NCBI GenBank assembly: GCA_946478675.1
Contig: CAMLEF010000118.1
Span: 1-11,864, forward strand
Length of the DNA stretch: 11,864 bases
Direction of reading: 5' to 3'
Origin: an uncultured Flavobacteriales bacterium
Lineage (GTDB): Bacteria > Bacteroidota > Bacteroidia > Palsa-965
Below are positions 1-8,379 of the stretch, one piece after another (the first letter of the stretch is position 1; each line of letters starts with the position of its first letter). A program made the position numbers and the translations under genes. Below the pieces are notes generated by a model. The model worked only from the letters and a program-made list of their open reading frames with translations. It did no database searches and was not told where the DNA came from.

Positions 1-1167
<1,167 letters not shown>

Positions 1168-1170
<3 letters not shown>

Positions 1171-1196
1171 TGTGCTAATGGGTTAATGTGCTAATG
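1168..1196 (+). repeat. left arm of 29-bp perfect inverted repeat (8-bp units)
   Basis: This arm is the exact reverse complement of 1322-1350. It is built of 8-bp units: a partial TAATG at 1168-1172, TGCTAATG at 1173-1180, the variant GGTTAATG at 1181-1188, and TGCTAATG at 1189-1196. Its first three bases are the guaB stop codon. The match breaks at 1167/1351 outside and at 1197/1321 inside. In RNA the two arms could close a long stem around a 125-nt loop that contains the terminator hairpin. Its function is unknown. Confidence 0.95.
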
Positions 1197-1220
1197 CACA
1201 CTTTCTGCCCGCACTAAATC

Positions 1221-1261
1221 ATAGAAGGCCTGCGATTCATTTGAAACGCAGGCCTTCGTAT
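1221..1261. terminator. probable bidirectional terminator between convergent genes
   Basis: GAAGGCCTGCG (1224-1234) pairs perfectly with CGCAGGCCTTC (1247-1257). The stem can be lengthened inside by TTC/GAA (1236-1238 with 1243-1245, past an A-A mismatch) and outside by ATA/TAT past one bulged G. It lies midway between the guaB stop and the convergent lipoprotein stop. The flanks are AT-rich but lack a run of T on either side, so it is a weak match to the classical intrinsic form. Its position and symmetry suit a two-way terminator. Confidence 0.75.
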
Positions 1262-1313
1262 TTATAGTATTTAAATGCCGATCGAATGCTGCAGGTGCTG
1301 TAATTACGTCCGG

Positions 1314-1350
1314 CATTAGCACATTAGCACATTAACCCATTAGCACATTA
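1314..1350 (-). repeat. right arm of the inverted repeat, with one extra 8-bp unit
   Basis: Read on the plus strand, the units are CATTAGCA (1314-1321), CATTAGCA (1322-1329), the variant CATTAACC (1330-1337), CATTAGCA (1338-1345) and a partial CATTA (1346-1350). Positions 1322-1350 mirror the left arm exactly, including the variant unit; 1314-1321 is an additional copy not present on the left. The outermost TTA is the stop codon (TAA) of the minus-strand lipoprotein gene. Each of the two convergent genes is therefore followed, in its own sense direction, by the same 29 nt counted from the stop codon. Confidence 0.95.
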
Positions 1351-1848
1351 CCGATTATACTTCTTCCGCTTCCTCGTCCAGTTCAGCGTCGAATCAGGCT
1401 TCGCTGTGGCGGGACGAAAGACAATACGATAATCGACCGGCCTGTAATCTTCATTGTGGTCTTTGCGCGAAGTCCAGTGAATCGTGTCGGAAGAGAGGAC
1501 GCCGCGGAGGATGATGCGACGGTAATTGTTCGCGATGAGATCGAAACGCTCCAGTAAAATCGTGTCGGCGATGATGCGGTAATTTCCCCACGCGCCTTCC
1601 ATCGCATTGACTGGCGTTGTACTGTTGTATGATTTGCCGGCGGAAAAAGCGGAGCCGTCGCTGTAAAAGAAGACCGGCTTTACCGGCGAAGATTGCAGAT
1701 CATTCGGCGTGAGCTCTTCGGTATAATATCCGCTGAAACGCAGCTTCTCATTCTTCCCGGGCTGAAAATTTTTGTGATACACTTGCGGGAAATCGTACGT
1801 CGTGCAGGCGGCAAGGAGTGCAAACGCGGCGAGGAAAAACTTCTTCAT
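1348..1848 (-). CDS. small lipoprotein of unknown function
   Basis: The 166-residue product starts with a short lipoprotein signal, MKKFFLAAFALLAAC, with lipobox LAAC and the lipidated cysteine at position 15. It is therefore predicted to be anchored in the envelope, probably facing the periplasm. I do not recognise the mature domain. It looks beta-rich, with alternating polar and hydrophobic stretches such as NYRIIADTILLERF and RRIILRGVL, and it ends in a very basic tail (WTRKRKKYNR). The ATG at 1846-1848 has no clear Shine-Dalgarno sequence, only an AT-rich leader as is common in Bacteroidota. It lies 69 bp downstream of the TolC-like gene on the same strand with no convincing terminator between them, so it may be cotranscribed with the efflux operon. 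A role in efflux is inference only. Its stop codon sits inside the inverted repeat. Confidence 0.8.
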   Translation of the reverse strand: MKKFFLAAFALLAACTTYDFPQVYHKNFQPGKNEKLRFSGYYTEELTPNDLQSSPVKPVFFYSDGSAFSAGKSYNSTTPVNAMEGAWGNYRIIADTILLERFDLIANNYRRIILRGVLSSDTIHWTSRKDHNEDYRPVDYRIVFRPATAKPDSTLNWTRKRKKYNR

Positions 1849-1917
1849 CCGGTTAAATTAAACAATGTCCGGAGAGAACGCCGCAATTTTTACGACGCTT
1901 CCGCTGACGCAACAGGC

Positions 1918-3210
1918 TCAGATATCCGCCGCAAGACGATGCAGGTTGATGTCCGCCGTTTTCATTTCATACTGAAGATCGGCGAGACGCACCAGTGTAT
2001 TTGACAGCGTGACCTGCGCCAGCTGCACTTCGAGCGCCGTGCCTTGCCCGAGACGTAAACGGTCCAGCGACACCTGCATGTTCTCGCGCGCGAGCTGCAC
2101 GTTTTCTTTTTCCAGCGAGATCATCTTCACCTTCATGTCGAAATTGGAAAACCAATTCTGCAACTGCAGGCTTTGCTGGAGGTTCTGCTGTGCCAGCTGC
2201 GCTTCCGCCGATTGCAGGTCCAGCGAAGCGACTTCGACGGACCTTCGCACGCGACCGGCCTGGTAAAGGGGAATCGTCAGCGTGAGACCGGTTTGCCAGC
2301 CGTACGATTGGTTGTACAGGCTGAATCCCGCGGAGTTTTCGTTGCGGTTGAAATTGTAACCGGCCTGCGCATTCAGCCGCGGAAAATACTGCGTGCGGTT
2401 TTCGCGCATCGTGAGCCGCTGAATATCCACCTGCGATTTGAAAACGAGAAGGTCAGGATTCGACGCGTACATTTTCTGCTCGAGCTGCTGGCGGTCGGGG
2501 AGAGGGCCTTCGGGAATGCTGTCGATCACGTCGAAGGCCGTGTTCACTTCGCGCGCGAGCAAAGCGTTGAGGTTGCGTTTGGCGATGGCAAGCGCTTCTT
2601 CCTGCAGAAGCTTATTCTCCTGCTGCGTGTTCAGGTCGATCTTCGCCTGGTTCGCATCCGTCTTCGGGCCGAGGCCGCTCGTGTTTTTCGCCTGCGTGAT
2701 GCGCAACCGTTCTTCGTTCGCTTTGATGACTTCGTTGATCGCGTTCAGCTTCACTTTCTGGCGAACGATGTCGTAGTACGCGAGTAAAATCGCTGCAGAC
2801 GAATTCAACACCTGCGAACGAAACTGGTATTCGCCCTGCGCCTGGATCACGCCGAGCTTTTCTTTCGTGACGAACATTTTTGTGCCGTCGAGAAGCGTCC
2901 AGTTCAGCAGCACGCCGCCGGTGAAGATCTGCGTCTGCGCGCCGTTCGCCACGATGTCGTTGCCGTTGGAATAACGCTGGTGAATATTATTCTGGTTGAT
3001 CGTGATGCCGCCGGTTGCTGCAACAGTCGGAAGCATTCCCGCTTCACCCGGGCTGTTCAGGATCGAATCCGCCGAAGCGTTGTTGCGTTCGACGATAATA
3101 TCATAATTGCTCTTCAGCCCGATCTTCAGTGCATCGTCCGCTGTGAGCACGCCATTCTGTGCCATCAGCGCGAGCGGGAAAAGGGCGACCAGCAGGAACA
3201 GTTTTTTCAT
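1918..3210 (-). CDS. TolC-family outer-membrane efflux channel
   Basis: This is the predicted outer-membrane exit duct of the tripartite RND pump. The 430 residues start with a signal peptide (MKKLFLLVALFPLALMAQ, about 1-18). There is no lipobox cysteine, so it is unlike lipidated OprM-type channels. Two halves typical of the family are visible. The first helical hairpin has ITQAKNTSGLGPKTDANQAKIDL. The second half has YFPRLNAQAGYNF, then LTLTIPLYQAGRVRRSV, then RLRLGQGTALEVQLAQ near the C-terminus. Length matches the family. The ATG (3208-3210) overlaps the permease stop by 4 nt (ATGA), which suggests translational coupling and a common mRNA. The family call is firm; the substrate cannot be inferred. 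Confidence 0.93.
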   Translation of the reverse strand: MKKLFLLVALFPLALMAQNGVLTADDALKIGLKSNYDIIVERNNASADSILNSPGEAGMLPTVAATGGITINQNNIHQRYSNGNDIVANGAQTQIFTGGVLLNWTLLDGTKMFVTKEKLGVIQAQGEYQFRSQVLNSSAAILLAYYDIVRQKVKLNAINEVIKANEERLRITQAKNTSGLGPKTDANQAKIDLNTQQENKLLQEEALAIAKRNLNALLAREVNTAFDVIDSIPEGPLPDRQQLEQKMYASNPDLLVFKSQVDIQRLTMRENRTQYFPRLNAQAGYNFNRNENSAGFSLYNQSYGWQTGLTLTIPLYQAGRVRRSVEVASLDLQSAEAQLAQQNLQQSLQLQNWFSNFDMKVKMISLEKENVQLARENMQVSLDRLRLGQGTALEVQLAQVTLSNTLVRLADLQYEMKTADINLHRLAADI

Positions 3211-6200
3211 GATTGCTTTTCTTCTTCGGGTGAAACTGCTTCGGCATTTTTTTCAGCGCGGCCATGTGCGATGAAGCTGTACATGGAAGGAATAACGTAC
3301 AGCGTCAGCACCAGCGAAAACAACAATCCGCCGACGATCACGATGCCCAGCGGCACGCGGCTTTTTGCTCCAGCGCCCAGCGCCAGCGCAATCGGCAACG
3401 CACCGAGCACCGTCGCCAGCGTCGTCATCAGGATCGGGCGCAAACGCGCTACCGCAGCATTCTTCACCGATTCGACTTTCTTCTGTCCTTTGTCGCGCAG
3501 CTGGTTGGCGAACTCGACGATGAGGATACCGTTCTTCGTCACGAGTCCCACCAGCATGATCATGCCGATCTGCGAGAAGATGTTCAGCGTCTGGCCGAAG
3601 ATCCACAGCGAGGCCAGCGCACCGGCAAACGCGAGCGGAACGGTGAACATGATGACGAGCGGATCGCGGAAGCTTTCGAACTGCGCTGCGAGAATGAGAT
3701 AGATGAGGCCGAGCGCGAGCAGCAGCGCGAAGAACGTATTCGACGAACTTTCATCGAAATCGCGAGAGGGTCCTGCGAGCGCTGTCTGGAAACTGTCGTC
3801 GAGCAGCTTGTCGGCGATCTTCTTCATCTCTTCGATGCCTTCGCCGAGTGTTTTGCCCGGTGCCGGGAGCGCAGAGATCGTCGCCGATTTGTAGCGGTTG
3901 AAATGATAATAGGTCGGCGGGTTCACCGTGTCTTTCATCGTTGCGAGATTGGCCAGCTGCACCATCTCGCCGGATTTCGAACGCACATACAGTTGCAGCA
4001 GGTCATCCGGATCGTCGCGGTTCTCACGATCCACCTGCCCGATCACCTGGTACTGTTTTCCGTTCTGCTCGAAATAACCGATGCGTCCGCCGCTGAGCGC
4101 GAGCTGCAGCGTGTTGGAAATGTCGAGCACGCTCACCCCGAGCTGTGTCGCTTTCAACCTGTCGATGATGAGATCTTTTTCCGGCTTGTTGAATTTCAGG
4201 TTCACGTCGACGTTGGCGAACACGCTGTCTTTTTGCGCGGTTTCAAGAAACTTCGGCAGCACGTCTTTGATCTTTTCAAAATCAAGGTTCTGCAATACGA
4301 ACTGCACCGGCATCTGCGAACCTGCGGCAAGCGAAGTGCTGATCGTTTGTTCCTGCGTGGCGAAACCTTTCACCTCCGGGAAATGCTTCATCATCCGGTT
4401 GAGCTGGTCGGTCACCTGCTGCTGCGTGTAATCGCGGTCTTCCGGATCAACGAGGCGCACGATAACCAAACCGGAGTTGACCGCCGACTGTCCGCCGCCT
4501 GCTGCCGTCAGGCTGAAGATCATGCGCGCTCTCGGGAAGCTGTCGATCGTCTGCTGCGAGAAGCGGTAGACCATGTCGTCCATGTAATCGTACGACGTGC
4601 CTTCGGGGGCGGTCATGGGAACGCGCACCACGCTGCGGTCTTCGAGCGGAGCAATTTCACTTTTCAGCGACGACCACGAGATCCACATCAGGAAAACGCA
4701 GGCGAAGAGGATGAAGAACCCGAGCCAGCGACGCCGCATGAACGCGTTCAGCGATTTGCGATAGCCGTTCTCCATGTTGCGGAAAAACGGTTCCGTCATT
4801 TTGTAGAAGCGTGATTCCTCGTGTGTTTTTTTGCTGAGGTAAACGTTCAGCACCGGCGTCAATGTCAATGAAACCAGCGCGGAGATGAGAACGGCGCCGG
4901 CGACAACAATGCCGAATTCGCGGAAGAGGCGGCCGGTAAAGCCTTGCAGAAAAATTACAGGAATGAAAACGACGGCAAGCGTGATGGAAGTGGAGATGAC
5001 GGCGAAGAAAATTTCGCGCGTGCCTTCCTGCGCCGCTTTCCTGCGGTCCATGCCGTCTTCGATCTTCTTGTAAATATTTTCCGTGACGACAATTCCATCA
5101 TCCACCACGAGACCGGTCGCCAGCACGATGCCGAGCAGTGTCAGCACGTTGACGGAAAATCCGAATAGGTACATGATGAAGAATGCGCCGATCAGCGATA
5201 CAGGGATGTCGATCAGCGGGCGGATCGCGATGAGCCAGTTGCGGAAGAAAAGATAGATAATGAGAATGACGAGCGTGATCGCGATGAAGAGTGTTTCTTT
5301 TACTTCCGAGATCGACTTGCGGACGAATTTCGATTTGTCGATGCCGACGTCGACCGTCATTCCTTCCGGCATGTTCTTCTGGATCTCCGCGAAACGTTTG
5401 TAGAACTCGTCGGCGATTGCAATGTAATTCGCGCCCGGCTGCGGGATGATCGCCAGCGAAACGGCGCTTACGTTTTTCAGCCGCGAATTCGTTTCCATGT
5501 TCTCGGGGCCGAGCACGGCTTCACCGACATCGCGGAAACGCACGATGCCTCGTTCATCCTGGCGAACGATGAGATTGTTGAATTCCTCTTCCGTCGCTAA
5601 ACGTCCGAATGTTTTAACCGCAAGCTCCGTGCGATCGCCGGTGATCTTTCCCGAAGGCAATTCAACGCTTTCACGGTTGAGCGCCGCATATACGTCCTGT
5701 ACGGTGAGCCCGCGCGCGGCAAGTTTTTGCGGATCCATCCACAAGCGCATCGCCTGGCGTTTCTGTCCGTATATATTGACCGCGCTCACACCGGGGATCG
5801 TTTGCAAGCGTTCCTGCATTTCGTTCTCGACGTAATTGCTCAGCTCGAGATCGTTCATCTTGCTGCTCTGGATCGGCATGAAGATGATCGGGTCGCTGTT
5901 CGCATCCGCTTTTGTAACCGTTGGCGGCGCATCGATATCCTGCGGAAGATTTTTCAGCGCCTGCGATACTTTATCACGCACGTCGTTGGCGGCTTTCTCG
6001 AGATCGGCGCCCAGCTCGAATTCAACGGTGATGTTGCTGTTGCCGAGCGCAGAAGCGGACGTCACCGACTTGATGCCTTCGATACCGTTGATGGATTTTT
6101 CGAGCGGCTCGGTGATCTGCGATTCCACGATGCCGGCATTCGCACCGGCGTAATTCGTGCGCACGTTGATGGTCGGAGGATCGATCGCGGGGTATTCGCG

Positions 6201-6302
6201 CACGCCAAGGAACGAATAACCCACCGCGCCGAAGAGCACGATGAGGATGCTCAGTACCACTGCGCCAACCGGGCGTTTGAGAGCGACGTCGGAGAGCAGC
6301 AT
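3207..6302 (-). CDS. RND-family (HAE1-type) efflux pump inner-membrane permease
   Basis: The proton-driven inner-membrane component of the pump, 1031 residues, the normal length for AcrB/MexF-like proteins. TM1 is near residues 12-32, followed by a periplasmic pore/docking region that begins EYPAIDPPTINV. TM2-6 fall at about 335-490. TM4 carries GLVVDDGIVVTENI with the proton-relay pair Asp401-Asp402. After a second periplasmic loop, TM8-12 fall at about 855-1012, and TM10 carries LVTKNGILIVEF with the relay Lys923. All key residues are present, so it looks active. The start is ATG 6300-6302 (MLLSDVALKRPVGAVV), 1 nt after the adaptor stop and behind AAAGGAGG. The reading frame is open for another 38 codons upstream, but that stretch overlaps the adaptor and lacks family-like sequence. 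The stop overlaps the start of the TolC-like gene. Drug, metal or other substrate class is not readable. Confidence 0.96.
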   Translation of the reverse strand: MLLSDVALKRPVGAVVLSILIVLFGAVGYSFLGVREYPAIDPPTINVRTNYAGANAGIVESQITEPLEKSINGIEGIKSVTSASALGNSNITVEFELGADLEKAANDVRDKVSQALKNLPQDIDAPPTVTKADANSDPIIFMPIQSSKMNDLELSNYVENEMQERLQTIPGVSAVNIYGQKRQAMRLWMDPQKLAARGLTVQDVYAALNRESVELPSGKITGDRTELAVKTFGRLATEEEFNNLIVRQDERGIVRFRDVGEAVLGPENMETNSRLKNVSAVSLAIIPQPGANYIAIADEFYKRFAEIQKNMPEGMTVDVGIDKSKFVRKSISEVKETLFIAITLVILIIYLFFRNWLIAIRPLIDIPVSLIGAFFIMYLFGFSVNVLTLLGIVLATGLVVDDGIVVTENIYKKIEDGMDRRKAAQEGTREIFFAVISTSITLAVVFIPVIFLQGFTGRLFREFGIVVAGAVLISALVSLTLTPVLNVYLSKKTHEESRFYKMTEPFFRNMENGYRKSLNAFMRRRWLGFFILFACVFLMWISWSSLKSEIAPLEDRSVVRVPMTAPEGTSYDYMDDMVYRFSQQTIDSFPRARMIFSLTAAGGGQSAVNSGLVIVRLVDPEDRDYTQQQVTDQLNRMMKHFPEVKGFATQEQTISTSLAAGSQMPVQFVLQNLDFEKIKDVLPKFLETAQKDSVFANVDVNLKFNKPEKDLIIDRLKATQLGVSVLDISNTLQLALSGGRIGYFEQNGKQYQVIGQVDRENRDDPDDLLQLYVRSKSGEMVQLANLATMKDTVNPPTYYHFNRYKSATISALPAPGKTLGEGIEEMKKIADKLLDDSFQTALAGPSRDFDESSSNTFFALLLALGLIYLILAAQFESFRDPLVIMFTVPLAFAGALASLWIFGQTLNIFSQIGMIMLVGLVTKNGILIVEFANQLRDKGQKKVESVKNAAVARLRPILMTTLATVLGALPIALALGAGAKSRVPLGIVIVGGLLFSLVLTLYVIPSMYSFIAHGRAEKNAEAVSPEEEKQS

Positions 6303-6303
6303 C

Positions 6304-7395
6304 TTATTGGCCTCCTTTGATCGAAGTGAAACGAAGCGGCATGCCGGGACGAATGTATTGGATGCCGGTAATGACAATCGTATCGCCCGGCTGCAACCCC
6401 GAAACGATCTCGACATCGGCAGGACGGCGAATGCCTGTTTTGACTTTCGTATAAGTCGCTTGTCCGCCGTGCGCCACGATCACGTTCTTGAAACGCGCCT
6501 GCGGAATGACCGCTTCGGATGGAATCATCATCGCGCTGTCATTGACGGAGAGACCGATGTTGACGCTGGTGGATGCGCCGGGAACAAGACGTTTGGTTTG
6601 CTCTTTCACCAATGCACGCGCACGCAGGTTCATGCCGCCTTCTTCGATGCCCTGCTCTGTCGCGATGACGGAAGCATGATACGTATTCGTGTCGCCCTGC
6701 ATGGAGAACGTTACGTCGATGCCTTTGCTGATGCGCGAAGCGTACGTTTCAGGAATATTGAAATCGAGCTTCAGCTGTTCATCAGCGCGGATCACAGCGA
6801 TCGGCGTTCCCGGGCTCACGTAAGCGCCTTCACTCACTTTGCGCAAACCGATCGTTCCGTTGAACGGCGCGCGGATCTCGGTTTTGGTGATCTGTGCATT
6901 CACTGCGGCAATGTCTGCCTGCATGGCTGCGATCTGCGTAACGGTCGCGTCGTATTCTTCCTGCGAAAGACCATTCACCTTCAGCAATTGTTCCTGGCGT
7001 TCACGCGTGGTCTGGATGGTTTTGAGCTGCGCCTGTAATTTTTGAAGCTGCGCCTGCAGATCACCGTCGAACAATTTAACAAGCAGCGTTCCTTTGGAAA
7101 CGCGTTCGCCTTCGGGAAGATGAAGCTGCACGATACGCCCGGAAATTTCCGGCATCAGCGTCGCTTCTTCCATCGGCAATAACGTTCCCGACACGACGAA
7201 GTTGTCCTCGACATGCTGCGGGTGAACGATAAATCCTTCAATAGCGGGCGGCTTATTCTGCGGAGTTTTTTGCGAATCATTTTCTTTGGATCCACACGAC
7301 GCAAGCAAGAGAAGCAGAGGCGTGAAAACTAAAATGCGATCGAACGAAAAATGCATGCGCAAAGATAGTCGCTTTGCCAACTTGTGTAGCAACAT
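6304..7395 (-). CDS. RND efflux periplasmic adaptor (membrane fusion protein), lipoprotein
   Basis: This subunit bridges the permease and the TolC-like channel. With the ATG at 7393-7395 it has 363 residues. A hydrophobic signal ends in lipobox LASC with the lipidated cysteine at 34. The domains in order are: first lipoyl half-motif at about 68-108 (SGTLLPMEEATLMPEISGRI), alpha-helical hairpin at 111-170, second lipoyl half at 172-196 (TEIRAPFNGTIG), beta-barrel at about 205-285, and membrane-proximal domain at 287-360. It is first in the operon and 1 nt before the permease start. The start is uncertain. ATG 7354-7356 (MHFSFDRILVF) would give a more ordinary signal peptide of 350 residues total. 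The upstream ATG has AGAGGAG at 7407-7413, 11 nt away. No regulator gene of the TetR, MarR or AraC kind is adjacent within the window. Confidence 0.94.
   Translation of the reverse strand: MLLHKLAKRLSLRMHFSFDRILVFTPLLLLLASCGSKENDSQKTPQNKPPAIEGFIVHPQHVEDNFVVSGTLLPMEEATLMPEISGRIVQLHLPEGERVSKGTLLVKLFDGDLQAQLQKLQAQLKTIQTTRERQEQLLKVNGLSQEEYDATVTQIAAMQADIAAVNAQITKTEIRAPFNGTIGLRKVSEGAYVSPGTPIAVIRADEQLKLDFNIPETYASRISKGIDVTFSMQGDTNTYHASVIATEQGIEEGGMNLRARALVKEQTKRLVPGASTSVNIGLSVNDSAMMIPSEAVIPQARFKNVIVAHGGQATYTKVKTGIRRPADVEIVSGLQPGDTIVITGIQYIRPGMPLRFTSIKGGQ
6311..6318 (-). promoter_or_regulatory. strong Shine-Dalgarno (AAAGGAGG) for the permease gene
   Basis: AAAGGAGG on the minus strand lies 8 nt before ATG 6300-6302 and inside the last codons of the adaptor (Lys-Gly-Gly-Gln-stop). 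It decides the permease start against the 38-codon upstream extension. A full anti-SD match is uncommon in Bacteroidota, where initiation usually relies on AT-rich leaders. Confidence 0.8.
7360..7367 (-). promoter_or_regulatory. candidate -7 box (TATCTTTG) just before the second adaptor ATG
   Basis: TATCTTTG is a full match to TAnnTTTG, with a TTG 22 nt upstream (7390-7392). It lies only 3 nt before ATG 7354-7356, so a transcript from it would be almost leaderless. It could equally be chance, since it also encodes residues Leu-Ser-Leu of the longer reading. Confidence 0.3.
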
Positions 7396-7417
7396 CGAAC
7401 TATTCTCTCCTCTGAAA

Positions 7418-7425
7418 AAAACATA
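7418..7425 (-). promoter_or_regulatory. candidate -7 box (TATGTTTT) for the efflux operon
   Basis: TATGTTTT matches the Bacteroidota TAnnTTTG box except at the last base. It would place a transcription start near 7411-7414 and give a short leader covering AGAGGAG (7407-7413) before ATG 7393-7395. No convincing -33 TTTG is visible. It fits use of the upstream start codon. Confidence 0.35.
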
Positions 7426-7457
7426 AAAAGGAAGAGTGGTAAATTTCTTACACGAAT

Positions 7458-7559
7458 GGTGCGAAAATAGTTGCGGAAGAGTTGCGATGGTGCGGTGTTG
7501 CGAAACGTTGCGGGAAAGTTGCGACGTTGCGAAATGTTGCGGGTTGCGGCGGATGTGCG
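7458..7559. repeat. degenerate GTTGCG short-repeat cluster
   Basis: Eight exact GTTGCG hexamers start at 7470, 7481, 7497, 7507, 7518, 7526, 7536 and 7543, separated by 1-10 nt. GGTGCG variants lie at 7458 and 7489, and a GTGCG remnant is near 7555. All are in the same orientation on the plus strand. The cluster occupies the gap between the DUF1003 gene and the efflux operon start and lies upstream of the operon's candidate promoter. The spacing is irregular, unlike CRISPR repeats. No coding content is convincing here. Confidence 0.85.
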
Positions 7560-7586
7560 CTTAAGTGCCTGAAGTGTCTTAAGTGG
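7560..7586. repeat. three tandem 9-bp units (CTTAAGTGN)
   Basis: The units are CTTAAGTGC (7560-7568), CTGAAGTGT (7569-7577) and CTTAAGTGG (7578-7586). They directly adjoin the GTTGCG cluster but have an unrelated sequence. An inverted copy of the last unit occurs at the end of the neighbouring gene. Confidence 0.8.
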
Positions 7587-7632
7587 TTTCCCTCATTCCC
7601 CCGCAGCCTGCCAAAATTTCAATCACCACTTA
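7580..7632 (-). repeat. 8-bp inverted repeat that includes the DUF1003 stop codon
   Basis: TAAGTGGT (7580-7587, plus strand) is the reverse complement of ACCACTTA (7625-7632), with 37 nt between them. The TTA at 7630-7632 is the stop codon of the minus-strand DUF1003 gene. A hairpin could form right at the gene end, but the stem is short and has no T-run, so it is a poor intrinsic terminator. It repeats the arrangement at the guaB/lipoprotein junction with a different repeat sequence. Confidence 0.6.
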
Positions 7633-8343
7633 CGACTTCGCATCCACCTTCCGCAGAATATCCTCCAGGTAATCCGCCTGGATCTGCTGGATCTCCATCA
7701 GTCGCTTGCTTTGGTGGATCATCAGGTGGTCGATTTTCTCGTGCAGCATCCGGATCTCGAGCTCCGCTTTCAGGTTCACTTTATAATCATGCTCGCTGCG
7801 GATGCGGTCTTTCTGCTCCTGCCGGTTCTGGCTCATCATGATGATCGGCGCCTGGATAGCGGCAAGACACGAGAGGATCAGGTTGAGCAGGATAAATGGA
7901 TACGGATCGAACGTTTTGTCCTTGCCCATGGTGATCGACAGGAACACGTTCAGCGCCATCCATCCGAAGAGGAAAAGAAAAAACGTGATGATGAATCCCC
8001 ACGAACCGCCGAATTCCGCAATATGATCCGCCACGCGCTGTCCCATCGTCAGCGTCTCTTTCATGTCCTCTTCGATATTTTCCGAGAGAATACGATCGTT
8101 CATGATCGACTCGACCACTTCTTTTTCGAGATGATCGAGCTCGCCGAGCTCCTGTTCCACGAGGCCCGCCAAATATTTTTTCCGGAACGAATTCAACGCA
8201 TCGAGCGAGATAAACGAGTCAGCGGAAAAATCAGGATATTCTTTGCGGATGAGCTGCAGCAGCGACGCCTGGATCTCATCGCCTTTTTTTCCTTCCGAAG
8301 CAGGAGTTTCTTTTCCTGTGATATGACAAGTACTTTTTTCCAT
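7630..8343 (-). CDS. DUF1003 family membrane protein
   Basis: A predicted inner-membrane protein of 237 residues from ATG 8341-8343. The N-terminus has the family's CHITGKE motif (Cys6), then a helical soluble region at about 25-110. Two membrane helices follow at about 115-137 (WGFIITFFLFLFGWMALNVF) and 148-170 (ending APIIMMSQNRQ). The conserved segment DRIRSEHDYKVNLKAELEI is at 179-197, and a coiled-coil-like C-terminus with MLHEKIDHLM follows. These features fit DUF1003, whose biochemical role is not established. The frame is open for 87 more codons upstream, but that part would run through an intergenic hairpin and the neighbouring terminator and looks non-coding. The gene appears monocistronic: terminator and promoter-like sequences lie upstream and a 234-bp repeat-filled gap downstream. 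Confidence 0.9.
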   Translation of the reverse strand: MEKSTCHITGKETPASEGKKGDEIQASLLQLIRKEYPDFSADSFISLDALNSFRKKYLAGLVEQELGELDHLEKEVVESIMNDRILSENIEEDMKETLTMGQRVADHIAEFGGSWGFIITFFLFLFGWMALNVFLSITMGKDKTFDPYPFILLNLILSCLAAIQAPIIMMSQNRQEQKDRIRSEHDYKVNLKAELEIRMLHEKIDHLMIHQSKRLMEIQQIQADYLEDILRKVDAKS

Positions 8344-8379
8344 GGTCAGAAATGACTGCGTTGAGTTTTTTCGTGAAGG

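Noticed and set aside
3264..4814. Long plus-strand open frame of 516 codons inside the RND permease region
   Set aside because: It is antisense to a clearly conserved permease. Its translation is His/Arg/Gln-rich with no domain, as expected for the shadow of a GC-rich gene.
6303..6416. 38-residue N-terminal extension of the RND permease
   Set aside because: It overlaps the adaptor gene and does not resemble the family N-terminus. A strong Shine-Dalgarno and the expected MLLSDVALKRP start lie at 6302.
7458..7586. Possible CRISPR array
   Set aside because: The units are 6-9 bp with irregular short spacing, no 20-40 bp repeats or unique spacers are present, and no cas genes lie nearby.
7482..7841. 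Plus-strand open frame of 119 codons across the repeat-filled gap
   Set aside because: It translates the GTTGCG and CTTAAGTG repeats and then runs antisense into the DUF1003 gene. It has no start context and no domain.
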